64,000 nucleotides of DNA from Pelomonas sp. Root405 (GTDB taxonomy: Bacteria; Pseudomonadota; Gammaproteobacteria; Burkholderiales; Burkholderiaceae_C), in NCBI RefSeq assembly GCF_001425165.1, contig NZ_LMDU01000001.1, forward strand, positions 1,333,311-1,397,310, given 5' to 3'. The position numbers were made by a program, and so were the translations under genes. The stretch's first letter is position 1. Each line of letters begins with the position of its first letter. The notes below the pieces were generated by a model. It saw nothing but the letters and a program-made list of their open reading frames with translations, had not been told where the DNA came from and did not search any database. Shown piece by piece: positions 33,856 through 43,267 of the stretch.

Positions 33856-36801
33856 ATGCCCGCATTCCGTTCATCCCACCGCCCTGCCGTGCGCCCGGTC
33901 GCCATGGCCGCCGCCCTTGCCGCGCTGTCCGCCGCGCCTGCCTGGGCCCAGACCGCACCGGCCGCGTCGGCCCAGCTGGAGACCGTCACGGTCACCGGCA
34001 TCCGCGCGTCGCTGGAAAGCGCGCTGAACGCCAAGCGCCAGGACAAGGGAATCGTCGATGTCATCAAGGCCGAGGACATGGGCAAGTTCCCGGACACCAA
34101 CCTCGCCGAGTCGCTGCAGCGCATCCCGGGCGTCGTCATTGACCGTGACGCCGGCGAAGGCCGCAACATCACCGTGCGCGGCCTGGGCGGCGACTTCGCC
34201 CGCACTCGCATCAACGGCATCGAGGCGCTGGCCACCACCGGCGGCACCGACAGCTCCGGCGGCGCGAACCGCACCCGCGCGTTTGACTTCAACGTCTTCG
34301 CCGCCGACCTCTTCAACTCGCTGACCGTGCGCAAGAGCAGCTCGGCCGACGTGGACGAAGGCTCGCTGGGCGCCACCATCGACCTCCAGACCGCGCGCCC
34401 CTTCGACATGAAGGGTTTCGTGGCCGCCGTCTCGGTCAAGGGCACCTACAACCAGCTGTCGGGCACGACCACGCCCAAGACCTCCTTCCTGATCTCCAAC
34501 ACCTTCGCCGACAAGAAGATCGGCGTGCTGCTGTCGGGCGCCTATTCGCAGCGCAAGATCTACGAAGAAGGCTTCAGCACGGTGCGCTGGGACAACGGCC
34601 CGTCCAGTGGCAATGCCGTCAGCGGCTGGTGCCCGCCGCAGGGCGTCACGGCCAACCTGCCGACCGGCTCCACCGCCACCACCTGCGGCCCCGCTGCCCA
34701 AGGTGTGGCCCGCCTGCCCAACACGCCGGAGAACCTGGCCGCCTACAACGAAGCCAGCAAGGCCACCAACTTCCACCCGCGCCTGCCGCGCTACGGCCGC
34801 CTCACGCATGACCAGTCCCGCCTGGGCCTGACGGGCTCCGTCCAGGTTCGGCCGTCGGACACGATGCTGCTGACCTTCGACATGCTCTACAGCAAGCTCG
34901 ATGCGACCCGCCAGGAAGACTTCCTGGAAGCCATCTCCTTCAGCCGTGCGCTGTCGGCCGGTGGCAAGCAGCAGACCAGCGTCGTTGCGGCCGAGTTCGC
35001 GCCCAGCGGCCAACTGGTCTACGGCAAGTTCAACGGTGTGGACATCCGCTCCGAGCAGCGTTTCGACGAGCTCAGCACCGAGTTCAGCCAGCCGACCCTG
35101 ACCATCGAGCAGGACATCGGCGACGCCATGAAGCTGACCGTGCGCGGCGGCCGCGCCACGTCGCGCTTCAACAACCCCGTCCAGACCACCACCACGCTGG
35201 AGGCGCCCAACGTCAACGGCTACGAGTACGACGCCCGCAGCGACGACCGCGCGCCGCTGATCAAGTACGGCACCCTCAACCCCAGCACGTCCAGCGGCGG
35301 CTTCGCGATCTACGGCGTGCCGGTGGGTGCGACCAGCATCACCAACTTCACGCCCAGCGAAGTCCGCATCCGCCCCAACGGCGTGAAAAACCGCCAGGAC
35401 GTGCTGACCGTCGACCTGGCCTGGGATGTGAACTCGGCGCTGACGGTCAAGGGTGGCGTCAGCTACAAGCAGTTCAGCTTCAACAGCTTCGACATGCGCC
35501 GCACGGTCGAGACCATGACCGCATTGCCGGCCAACGTGCTGCCCAACAGCCTGGTGACGACGCTTGACGGCTTCGGCAAGGGCCAGAACCTGCCGGCCGG
35601 CTCGGTGACCTCCTGGGTCATTCCCAGCCTGCCCGCCATCGCCTCGGCCTACGACATCTACTGCAACTGCCTGCAGAACGGCCCCGCCGGCGGTCCCGGC
35701 GACTACCGCCTGACCTCCATCACCAACGGCAATGCGCGCGGCGGCAACCGCGCCATCACCGAGACCGACACCGGCGCCTGGCTGCAGGCCGAGTTCGACA
35801 CCCGCCTGGGCGGCTTCCCGATCAAGGGCAACCTCGGCGCCCGCCATGTGAAGACGGCCATCTCTGCCACCGGCTACCTCGCCACCGGCGGCGGCAGCGC
35901 GGTCACGGCCGAGCGCACCTACAAGGACTGGCTGCCCTCCGCCAACCTGTCGGTCAGCCTGGCCCGTGACCTGATGCTGCGCGTGGCAGCCGCCAAGGTC
36001 ATGTCGCGCCCGCCGCTGCAGAGCCTGAACCCCGGCGGCACGCTCAGCACCACCGGCACGCTGAGCTACACCGGCGGCAACCCCGCGCTGGACCCCTATC
36101 GCGCCACCACGGCCGACGCCAGCCTTGAGTGGTATCACTCCAGGAACGCCTTCGTCGGCCTGGGCGTCTTCCACAAGGACATCAGCAGCTTCGTGTTGAC
36201 CCGGGGTCGCGACATGGCCTTCAACCAGACCGGCCTGCCGATGTCGTTGCTGCCGACGAACTTCACCGGTGATGAGATCTTCCGCGTCAGCGCGCCGATC
36301 AACAGCAATGGCGGCAAGCTCTCCGGCTTCGAGATCAACGTGCAGCAGCCGTTCACCTTCCTGCCCGGCATCGGCAAGAACTTCGGCGTGCTGGCCAACT
36401 TCACGCAGGTCAAGTCCAAGATGGAGTACGTGCTGTCGGCCACCGCGTTGACCACGACCACGGTGACCGAGGACCTGATCAATCTGTCGCCGCGCTCCTG
36501 GAACCTGTCGGTCTACTACGACGACGGCACCTTCAGTGGCCGCGTGTCCGGCTCGGCGCGCTCGGCCTTCCTCAACACCGTCCCGGCCGGCAACAACCAG
36601 GACGTGGCGGGCAAGAACAAGACCTTCAACGTCGACATGTCGCTGGGCTACAAGTACTCCAAGCAGCTGGAGTTCACGCTGGAGGCCATCAACCTGACCA
36701 ACCAGCCCAACGACCAGTTCATCTCGCGTGCGATGAACAACGTGGTGGTCAACCACTACACCGGCCGCGAGTTCGCGGTTGGCGCCCGCTACAAGTTCTA
36801 G
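33856..36801 (+). CDS. TonB-dependent receptor (TIGR01782-like, polysaccharide type)
   Basis: 981-residue outer-membrane receptor. The ATG at 33856 follows AGGAGA and starts a signal peptide ending PAWAQ. The plug opens TVTGIRASLESALNAKRQDK, then DMGKFPDTNLAESLQRIPGV and ITVRGLGGDFARTRINGIEA. These are hallmarks of the large Xanthomonas/Caulobacter-type receptors used for plant polysaccharide oligomers. The barrel ends GREFAVGARYKF. Its position beside kduD and the pectinase genes points to oligogalacturonide uptake (inference). An N-terminal FecR-binding signalling domain is absent. Confidence 0.93.
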   Translation: MPAFRSSHRPAVRPVAMAAALAALSAAPAWAQTAPAASAQLETVTVTGIRASLESALNAKRQDKGIVDVIKAEDMGKFPDTNLAESLQRIPGVVIDRDAGEGRNITVRGLGGDFARTRINGIEALATTGGTDSSGGANRTRAFDFNVFAADLFNSLTVRKSSSADVDEGSLGATIDLQTARPFDMKGFVAAVSVKGTYNQLSGTTTPKTSFLISNTFADKKIGVLLSGAYSQRKIYEEGFSTVRWDNGPSSGNAVSGWCPPQGVTANLPTGSTATTCGPAAQGVARLPNTPENLAAYNEASKATNFHPRLPRYGRLTHDQSRLGLTGSVQVRPSDTMLLTFDMLYSKLDATRQEDFLEAISFSRALSAGGKQQTSVVAAEFAPSGQLVYGKFNGVDIRSEQRFDELSTEFSQPTLTIEQDIGDAMKLTVRGGRATSRFNNPVQTTTTLEAPNVNGYEYDARSDDRAPLIKYGTLNPSTSSGGFAIYGVPVGATSITNFTPSEVRIRPNGVKNRQDVLTVDLAWDVNSALTVKGGVSYKQFSFNSFDMRRTVETMTALPANVLPNSLVTTLDGFGKGQNLPAGSVTSWVIPSLPAIASAYDIYCNCLQNGPAGGPGDYRLTSITNGNARGGNRAITETDTGAWLQAEFDTRLGGFPIKGNLGARHVKTAISATGYLATGGGSAVTAERTYKDWLPSANLSVSLARDLMLRVAAAKVMSRPPLQSLNPGGTLSTTGTLSYTGGNPALDPYRATTADASLEWYHSRNAFVGLGVFHKDISSFVLTRGRDMAFNQTGLPMSLLPTNFTGDEIFRVSAPINSNGGKLSGFEINVQQPFTFLPGIGKNFGVLANFTQVKSKMEYVLSATALTTTTVTEDLINLSPRSWNLSVYYDDGTFSGRVSGSARSAFLNTVPAGNNQDVAGKNKTFNVDMSLGYKYSKQLEFTLEAINLTNQPNDQFISRAMNNVVVNHYTGREFAVGARYKF

Positions 36802-36942
36802 CCCGCTCTCGGCATAGATCAGCGAGGAGCCCAGACCAGCCGTCTGCGCTCCTGTTTGCTTGCGCGACCCTGCAGGTCCCGCGGAATCCACAGAAGAGTC
36901 GGCGGCCGATCGGTACGCCAGACCTCACCACGGAGACAAGTC

Positions 36943-37509
36943 ATGAAGACGCAACTGACCCTGGCGGTCGCAGCCGCCGCATGCCTGGCGACTGCCGCAG
37001 CCCACGCGGCCGACCCCTTGCCCGCAGGCACCCTCATCACCGGCCAGGTCAGCGGCGCCAGCCAGGCCCTGCTGGGCCAGGACCACCTCTTCGCCGATGA
37101 GCCTGGCAGCCACATCACGACCCTGGCGCCAGCCGAACCGGAATTCCTGACCGGTGACTACGCCATCGCGGTCGACTTCTTCAGCGACGGCCGCGTGCAG
37201 GTCTGGAACAACAGCGGCGCCGCCGGCCTGGCCGGCAGCTACACGCTGACCTTCAGCTTCGCCGGCCTGGCTGCGCCCATCAGCGGCTTCACGCCGCTGG
37301 ACCTGGGCGGCGTGGGCAGTGGCACGGTCGGCCTGCAAGTCGTCGGGCCCGACAGCGTCAGCCTGACGTTGAACAACCTGGTCTTCACCGGCGAGTTCGG
37401 CAGCTTCACGACGCAGATCGCCGTCACGGCCGTGCCCGAGCCGACCAGCCTCGCGCTTCTCGCCGCGGGCCTGGGCCTGCTGGCCCTGCGTCGGAGGGCT
37501 GTCGCATGA
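36943..37509 (+). CDS. PEP-CTERM sorting-domain protein
   Basis: 188-residue exported protein. Signal peptide 1-22 (MKTQLTLAVAAAACLATAAA...). The body is a beta-rich, low-charge domain with no recognised enzyme motif. The C-terminus carries the exosortase signal: VPEPTSLALLAAGLGLLALR followed by arginines. Such proteins are processed by EpsH/XrtA-type exosortases and sent to the cell surface or exopolysaccharide. Its stop overlaps the ATG of the pectinase fusion (ATGA), so the two products are made together. No exosortase gene is in the window. Confidence 0.88.
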   Translation: MKTQLTLAVAAAACLATAAAHAADPLPAGTLITGQVSGASQALLGQDHLFADEPGSHITTLAPAEPEFLTGDYAIAVDFFSDGRVQVWNNSGAAGLAGSYTLTFSFAGLAAPISGFTPLDLGGVGSGTVGLQVVGPDSVSLTLNNLVFTGEFGSFTTQIAVTAVPEPTSLALLAAGLGLLALRRRAVA

Positions 37510-40316
37510 AGGCCTTCAAGCACCTCAGCTGCATTGCCGTGCTGCTGGCGGCGAGCCTGCCGGCGCATGCCGTGGACGTGGCCCAGCAGGTCGCACCCGC
37601 CGACGGCTGGGGCGCCGGCACGGTCGGCGGCGCCGCAGCCACGCCCGATCACATCTACACGGTGACCAGCCGCACCGAGCTGCTGAACGCACTCGCCAAC
37701 GGCGGCAACCTGCCCAAGATCATCAAGGTGGCCGGCACCATCGACATGACCGAGGGCACGCCCTTCGCGCACACGGCGGACCAGAAGGTCAGGGCGCGCG
37801 TGCGCCTGACGAGCAACACCACGCTGATCGGCGAAGGCCCCGGCGCCGGCTTCGTCAATGCCTGGATCGACATCACCAGCGTCAGCCAAGTCATCGTGCG
37901 CAACCTGCACATCGTCGCGCCCTGCGACGTCGGCCCCGTGTGGGATCCGAACGACGGGTCACTTGGCAACTGGAACTCGGCCTATGACGCCATCGGCATC
38001 GTCACGGCCACGCAGGTCTGGATCGACCGCAACACCATCACCGACGCGCCGGTCACCGACGACACCTTGCCCATCGAGAACGGCAAGACCAAGCAGTGCC
38101 ATGACGGCGCCATCGACATCACCAAGGGCGCCGACCTGGTCACGGTCTCCTACAACCTGGTCACCAAGCACGACAAGTCCATGCTGATCGGCGGTTCCGA
38201 CAGCCAGACCAGCGACGCCGGCAAGCTGCGCGTCACCATCGCCAACAACGTCTTCAGCGGCGTGAGCCAGCGGGTACCCCGCGTGCGCTTCGGGCAGGTG
38301 CACGTGTTCAACAACTACTTCGTCGGCAGCAAGTCGGCCAGCCCCTATGCACACAGCTACAGCGTCGGCGTGGGCAAGGCGGCCAACATCCTGTCGAACG
38401 CCAACGTCTTCGCGGTCGATGGCGCGGTCGGCTGCAACGGCGTCGTGGTCTACGCCAGCGCTGACCGCACCGGCGTATTCCAGGACAGCGGCTCCACACT
38501 CAACGGCGCGCCACTCGGCACCTGCAGCGTGGCGGCGGGCACGCCCTTCACGCCGGGCTATGCCTTCAAGCCGCGGCCGGTGATGCTGGTCAAGGTCAAT
38601 GCGCTGGCGCAAGCAGGCGCGGGCAAGCTGACGACCCAGATCAGCGGCAACGGCAATGTCAACGACGTGGCGGGCACCAAGGCGCCCGCCGCCAACGAGA
38701 CCGGCGTGCACACCGACACGCGCCTGTCGCTGTCCTTTGATGCGCCGCCGGCCATCGGCACGACCGGCAAGGTCAACGTCTTCCGCGCCAGCGACGACGT
38801 GCTGGTGGACAGCATCGACCTCAGCAACGCGCCGTCCAGCACCGACACGCAGACCGTGCTGGCCCGCACCAACCTCGAGATCGATGCGCTGGCCTTGGGC
38901 GCCATGCCCGATGGCGCCACGTTTGCGCGTTATGTCTGGTACCGCCCGGTGACCGTCAAGGGTGCCACGGCCTCGGTCAAGCTGCGCAGCAACAAGCTGG
39001 ACTTCGGCACGACCTACTACGTGACCATGGACGCCTCGGTGCTGGCCGGCACCATCAAGGGCGCCGCCTTTGCCGGCATCAGCAAGGCCGACAACTGGAA
39101 GTTCACGACCCGCGCCGCCCCGGCGAGCTACACCACCTTGAACGTCGACGACGGTGGCACGGCGGCCGACTTCCGCACGCTGCAGGGCGCGCTGAACTGG
39201 GTCATGAAGCACTGCTCGACGAACAGCTCGCCGACCTATGGCTGCAACACCGTCGCCACGCCCAAGACCATCCACCTGGCCAACGGCAGCTATCCCGAGC
39301 TGAACGTCCTGCGCAAGGTCTCCAACCTCAGCGTCATCGGCGAGAGCCGCGACGGCGTGGTGGTGGGCGACGTGAACTTCGAGTCACTGAACTCGGGCAG
39401 CGGCGCGAGTTCCGCTGCCGCCGGCACCGCGCTCAGCACCTCGGGCCGGACGGTCGGCCACCGCGTGCTTGGCGGCGGCCGTGCGGCCTGGCTGGTCGAG
39501 ACCTCGGACCTGCTGACGCTGCAGAACTTCACCCTGCACAACCCGCATCAGCGCAGCAGCAGCTGGGACAACCAGGCCGAGGCCATCTACTTCAACACCA
39601 GCACGACGGCTGCGGCCGCGCGCTTCGTCGCCAAGCAGATGAACTTCCTGAGCCAGCAGGACACGCTGCAGCTCAAGGGCTACAACTGGATCTACCAGTC
39701 GCTGGTCGCCGGCAACGTCGACTTCATCTGGGGCAGCGTGATGGCCAGCCTGTTCGAGGACAGCGAGATCCGCTCCGTCGTCGACACCGGCAGCAACTCG
39801 CCCGGCTACATCCTGCAGTCGCGCGCCACGGCCGGCGACAAGGGCTTCGTGTTCCTGAACAGCTCGCTGACCGCAGAGCCCGGCGTGACACAGGCCTACC
39901 TCGCCCGCAGCGGCGGCACCGCGGCGACGACCTACACCGACAACATCGCCTTCATCAACACGCGCATCGGCCCGCACATCCTGCCGGTGGGCTGGTGCGT
40001 CGGCACCGGCACCAGCAAGACCGGCGTGGGCACGGGCAGCTGCAGCAGCAACCCGCCGCCCTGGGCCGGCACGGCCGACGGCGCCGCCACCGACGCGGCC
40101 GGCTGGCGCGAGTTCGGCAGCATGGACCTGGCCGGCGCGCCGCTGGACGTCAGCGCGCGCCTCGGCGTGGCCTCGGTCAAGGTGGCCAACGTGCCGACCA
40201 ACGTCGTGCTGGCCAAACAGCTCGATTCCGCCGCCGGGCTGGCGACGCGCGCCGAGATCTTCCACAAATCCACCATCGCCACCGGCGCGCCCGGCGGCTG
40301 GGCGCCGGCGCCCTGA
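37506..40316 (+). CDS. Bimodular pectate lyase (PL1) - pectinesterase (CE8) fusion
   Basis: 936-residue secreted protein joining two pectin-degrading enzymes. Residues 1-22 are a signal peptide. The PL1 module (about 25-355) has LTSNTTLIGEGPG, ATQVWIDRNTITDAP, QCHDGAIDITKGADLVTVSY and RVPRVRFGQVHVFNN (256-270). A central region (about 395-540) looks like a bacterial Ig-like domain, with TRLSLSFDAPPAIGTTGKVN and LDFGTTYYVTMDASVLAG. The CE8 module (about 545-900) keeps SQQDTLQLKG (717-726) and GNVDFIWG (737-744), both catalytic aspartates. Together it could demethylate and cleave pectin in one step. Cysteine pairs suggest a periplasmic or extracellular location. Confidence 0.92.
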   Translation: MKAFKHLSCIAVLLAASLPAHAVDVAQQVAPADGWGAGTVGGAAATPDHIYTVTSRTELLNALANGGNLPKIIKVAGTIDMTEGTPFAHTADQKVRARVRLTSNTTLIGEGPGAGFVNAWIDITSVSQVIVRNLHIVAPCDVGPVWDPNDGSLGNWNSAYDAIGIVTATQVWIDRNTITDAPVTDDTLPIENGKTKQCHDGAIDITKGADLVTVSYNLVTKHDKSMLIGGSDSQTSDAGKLRVTIANNVFSGVSQRVPRVRFGQVHVFNNYFVGSKSASPYAHSYSVGVGKAANILSNANVFAVDGAVGCNGVVVYASADRTGVFQDSGSTLNGAPLGTCSVAAGTPFTPGYAFKPRPVMLVKVNALAQAGAGKLTTQISGNGNVNDVAGTKAPAANETGVHTDTRLSLSFDAPPAIGTTGKVNVFRASDDVLVDSIDLSNAPSSTDTQTVLARTNLEIDALALGAMPDGATFARYVWYRPVTVKGATASVKLRSNKLDFGTTYYVTMDASVLAGTIKGAAFAGISKADNWKFTTRAAPASYTTLNVDDGGTAADFRTLQGALNWVMKHCSTNSSPTYGCNTVATPKTIHLANGSYPELNVLRKVSNLSVIGESRDGVVVGDVNFESLNSGSGASSAAAGTALSTSGRTVGHRVLGGGRAAWLVETSDLLTLQNFTLHNPHQRSSSWDNQAEAIYFNTSTTAAAARFVAKQMNFLSQQDTLQLKGYNWIYQSLVAGNVDFIWGSVMASLFEDSEIRSVVDTGSNSPGYILQSRATAGDKGFVFLNSSLTAEPGVTQAYLARSGGTAATTYTDNIAFINTRIGPHILPVGWCVGTGTSKTGVGTGSCSSNPPPWAGTADGAATDAAGWREFGSMDLAGAPLDVSARLGVASVKVANVPTNVVLAKQLDSAAGLATRAEIFHKSTIATGAPGGWAPAP

Positions 40317-40356
40317 ACGCCCGCAAGCATTCGACACAAGAACCCACGGAGACCCC

Positions 40357-43263
40357 ATGAGCATCAAACCCTTGCAAGCCCGCGCCCGCCTCACCCTGTG
40401 CGCTGGCGCCGTGCTGAGCCTGTGCGCTGCCGCCCAGGCCCAGACTGCCGATGCGCCCGTGACGATGGAGCGCATCCAGGTCACCGGCTCGTCCATCAAG
40501 CGCGTGGCCGGCGAGACGGCGCTGCCGGTGTCGGCCATCCGCTCCGAGGAGCTGGAAGCGCGCGGCCACACCGAGCTGAAGGACCTGGTGCTCGAACTGC
40601 CGCAGTCCCAGTCCCTGGGCACCAACTCGGGCGCCGCCGGCCCGGTGTTGAACCTGCGCGGCCTCGGCCCGATGCGCACGCTGACGCTGCTGAACGGCCG
40701 CCGCATGGCCAACGAGCCGCTGCAGGACCAGTACGTGTCGGCCAATGTGATCCCGCGCATGGCGCTGCAGCGCACCGAGATCCTGCGTGACGGCGCCTCG
40801 TCCATCTATGGCTCCGATGCCATCGGCGGCGTGCAGAACTACCTCACGCACGAGAGCTTCAAGGGCGCCAAGATCAAGGTCGAGCTGAACGCGCCCGACC
40901 GCGGCAGCCGTGGCCAGACGAACGCCGTCGGCCTCATCGCCGGCATCGGCGACCTGGGCAGAGATGGCTGGAATGTCTACGGCAGCTTCGACCACCAGAC
41001 CAAGACGGCCCTGTTCCAGGGTGACCGCCCCGAGCTCTATGACGGCTCGGCGCTCAACCAGCTCGGCCTGCTGGTGACGCCCAGCAACAAGAACCAGAGC
41101 CCCATCGCCAACTACGGCTTCAGCGCCAGCGCCAACAGCAACTACAACTCCAGCTTCGCGACCGGCTGCGTGGCGCCGTATGCGCTGCCCACGCTCGGCG
41201 CCGGCAGCGTCGCCACGCCGGCCACCTACGGCAACGCCGGCTGCTACCGCGACCCGAACTTCTTCACGGCGGTGACCGACGGCAGCAAGATCACCAACAT
41301 GTTTGGCAAGGCCAGCCTGAACCTGGGCAAGGGCCATCGCCTCAGCATGGAAGTGCTGCACTCGGCCTTCACGGTCGAGAAGTTCCGCGGCATGCAGCTG
41401 CCCAGCGGCAACGAACCGGCCGCCACCTACTCCATCCCGTCGACCAGCAAGTTCTATCCCGGCAAGGGCATCACGCCGCTGGTCAACGTGGTGGGCAGCA
41501 ACACCGGCGCCAACTCACCGGCCATGTTCATCGACCCGGCCAAGACACCGGGTGTCGTCAGCCCGCTGAACATGAACAACCGGCTGGTCCATTTCGCCTG
41601 GGGTCCGGGCGAGCTGGGCTCGGCCTACCGCAACGACGAGCAGATCAACGACCGCGTGGTGCTGAGCGCCGAAGGCTCGGTGTGGAACTGGGACTACCGC
41701 GTCGGCCTGAACTACGGCCACTCGCAGCGCGACACGCGCACCGGCGGCGGCTACATCCTCTACAGCAAGGCGCAGGAAGGCTTCACCAAGGGCATCCTCA
41801 ATCCCTTCGGCCCGCAGGACGCGGCCGGCCTGGACTACCTCAAGAGCATCGAGCTGCGCGACTACACCTACCGCTTCAACGAGGCCTACAACAAGGCTGT
41901 TGATTTCACGCTGACCCGGGAGCTGATGGAGCTGGGCGGCGGCCCGCTGACGGTGGCCGTGTCGGGCGAGTTGCGCCGCGACGAGGCCAAGGTGCATGCC
42001 GCGCCGCTCGACTACGTCGCCAAGCTGCCCAACGGCAACTACAGCATCAGCAGCGCCGGTGTGGTGCTCAAGGACGACATCGTCGGCGAGAACCCCACCG
42101 GCGTGGCCGCCAAGCTGCACCGCAACATCAAGTCCGCCGTCATCGAGCTGGATGCCCCGCTGACCAAGATGTGGAGCGTCAACGGCGCCGTGCGCTCCGA
42201 CACCTACAGCGACCTCAAGACCACCACGGTCAACCCCAAGCTTTCGCTGCGTTTCCAGCCGATGACCGAGGTGATGCTGCGCGCATCGGCCAATACCGGC
42301 TTCCGGGCGCCCTCCATCATGGACATCCAGAACCCGACGCCCGAGGTGCGCCAGGTGGCCATGGACGACCCCGTGCTGTGCCCCAGCCCGACGCCGCTGA
42401 CGGCCAACACCGGTACACCGGTGGCGGCCTGGGCGGCGCCCGACAAGGTCGGCCTGGTCTGCAACGCCATCACCGACTACTGGACCAAGTCACCCGACAA
42501 CAGCCACCTCAAGCCGGAGAAATCCAAGGGCTGGAGCTTTGGTGGCGCCTTCGAGCCCATCCGCGGCGTTCTGCTGACGGTGGACTACTGGGGCATCAAG
42601 CTCAACGACGTGCTGGGTGCACTGTCGCTGGCCGAAGTGCAGCAGCAGCCCGGCAAATACGGCGCCAACATCCTGCGCAAGGCCGACGGCACCATCGACC
42701 ACATCCTGACCAGCCAGGCCAACCGCGGCGACATGGACATGCGTGGCCTCGACATCGCCGCCACCTACCAGCTGCGCACCAGCAACTGGGGCAGCTTCAG
42801 CTTCAAGCTGGACGGCACCTACTACGACAAGTACGCCTTCTCGATCGAGAAGGGCGGCGAGATGCTGCAGGACGTCGGCATCCTGACCAACGATGCCAGG
42901 TACACCGGGCCCAACATCGGCTTGGCGACCATGCAGCAGATCATCTACCGCTGGAAGCACACCGCCTCGGTGAACTGGCGTGCGGGCAGCTGGTCGACCC
43001 AGCTGTCACAGCGCTACAGCAGTGGCCTGAACGACCTGACCCCGCGTCCCGGCTCCAACTACACCGACGTCAAGGCCTACAAGCAATACAACCTGAGCGT
43101 GGCCTACAACGGCTTCAAGGATCTGAAGCTCAGCGTGGGCATCAACAACCTCACTGACGCCTACCCGGTGATGACGGCCAACGCCGGCTACAACGGCTAT
43201 CTCACCAGCGGCGCCGATGTGCTGGGGCGCAGCTTCCGCTTCGTCGGCGAGTACAGCTTCTGA
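40357..43263 (+). CDS. TonB-dependent receptor
   Basis: 968-residue outer-membrane receptor. Signal peptide MSIKPLQARARLTLCAGAVL...AQAQ. Plug motifs: RIQVTGSSIKRVAGETALPV, ELKDLVLELPQSQSLGTNSG, NLRGLGPMRTLTLLNGRRMA, and RTEILRDGASSIYGSDAIGG. This start is typical of the 'TGSSIKR' group of receptors. The barrel ends SFRFVGEYSF. It lies between the pectinase fusion and a second pectate lyase on the same strand with short gaps, so it is the second receptor of the pectin locus. Confidence 0.93.
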   Translation: MSIKPLQARARLTLCAGAVLSLCAAAQAQTADAPVTMERIQVTGSSIKRVAGETALPVSAIRSEELEARGHTELKDLVLELPQSQSLGTNSGAAGPVLNLRGLGPMRTLTLLNGRRMANEPLQDQYVSANVIPRMALQRTEILRDGASSIYGSDAIGGVQNYLTHESFKGAKIKVELNAPDRGSRGQTNAVGLIAGIGDLGRDGWNVYGSFDHQTKTALFQGDRPELYDGSALNQLGLLVTPSNKNQSPIANYGFSASANSNYNSSFATGCVAPYALPTLGAGSVATPATYGNAGCYRDPNFFTAVTDGSKITNMFGKASLNLGKGHRLSMEVLHSAFTVEKFRGMQLPSGNEPAATYSIPSTSKFYPGKGITPLVNVVGSNTGANSPAMFIDPAKTPGVVSPLNMNNRLVHFAWGPGELGSAYRNDEQINDRVVLSAEGSVWNWDYRVGLNYGHSQRDTRTGGGYILYSKAQEGFTKGILNPFGPQDAAGLDYLKSIELRDYTYRFNEAYNKAVDFTLTRELMELGGGPLTVAVSGELRRDEAKVHAAPLDYVAKLPNGNYSISSAGVVLKDDIVGENPTGVAAKLHRNIKSAVIELDAPLTKMWSVNGAVRSDTYSDLKTTTVNPKLSLRFQPMTEVMLRASANTGFRAPSIMDIQNPTPEVRQVAMDDPVLCPSPTPLTANTGTPVAAWAAPDKVGLVCNAITDYWTKSPDNSHLKPEKSKGWSFGGAFEPIRGVLLTVDYWGIKLNDVLGALSLAEVQQQPGKYGANILRKADGTIDHILTSQANRGDMDMRGLDIAATYQLRTSNWGSFSFKLDGTYYDKYAFSIEKGGEMLQDVGILTNDARYTGPNIGLATMQQIIYRWKHTASVNWRAGSWSTQLSQRYSSGLNDLTPRPGSNYTDVKAYKQYNLSVAYNGFKDLKLSVGINNLTDAYPVMTANAGYNGYLTSGADVLGRSFRFVGEYSF

Positions 43264-43267
43264 CGGC

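Noticed and set aside
33871-36891. 1006-codon minus-strand frame opposite the large TonB receptor
   Set aside because: Low-complexity Val/Ala/Gly/Arg translation typical of antisense frames in GC-rich DNA; the plus strand encodes a clear receptor with a ribosome binding site.
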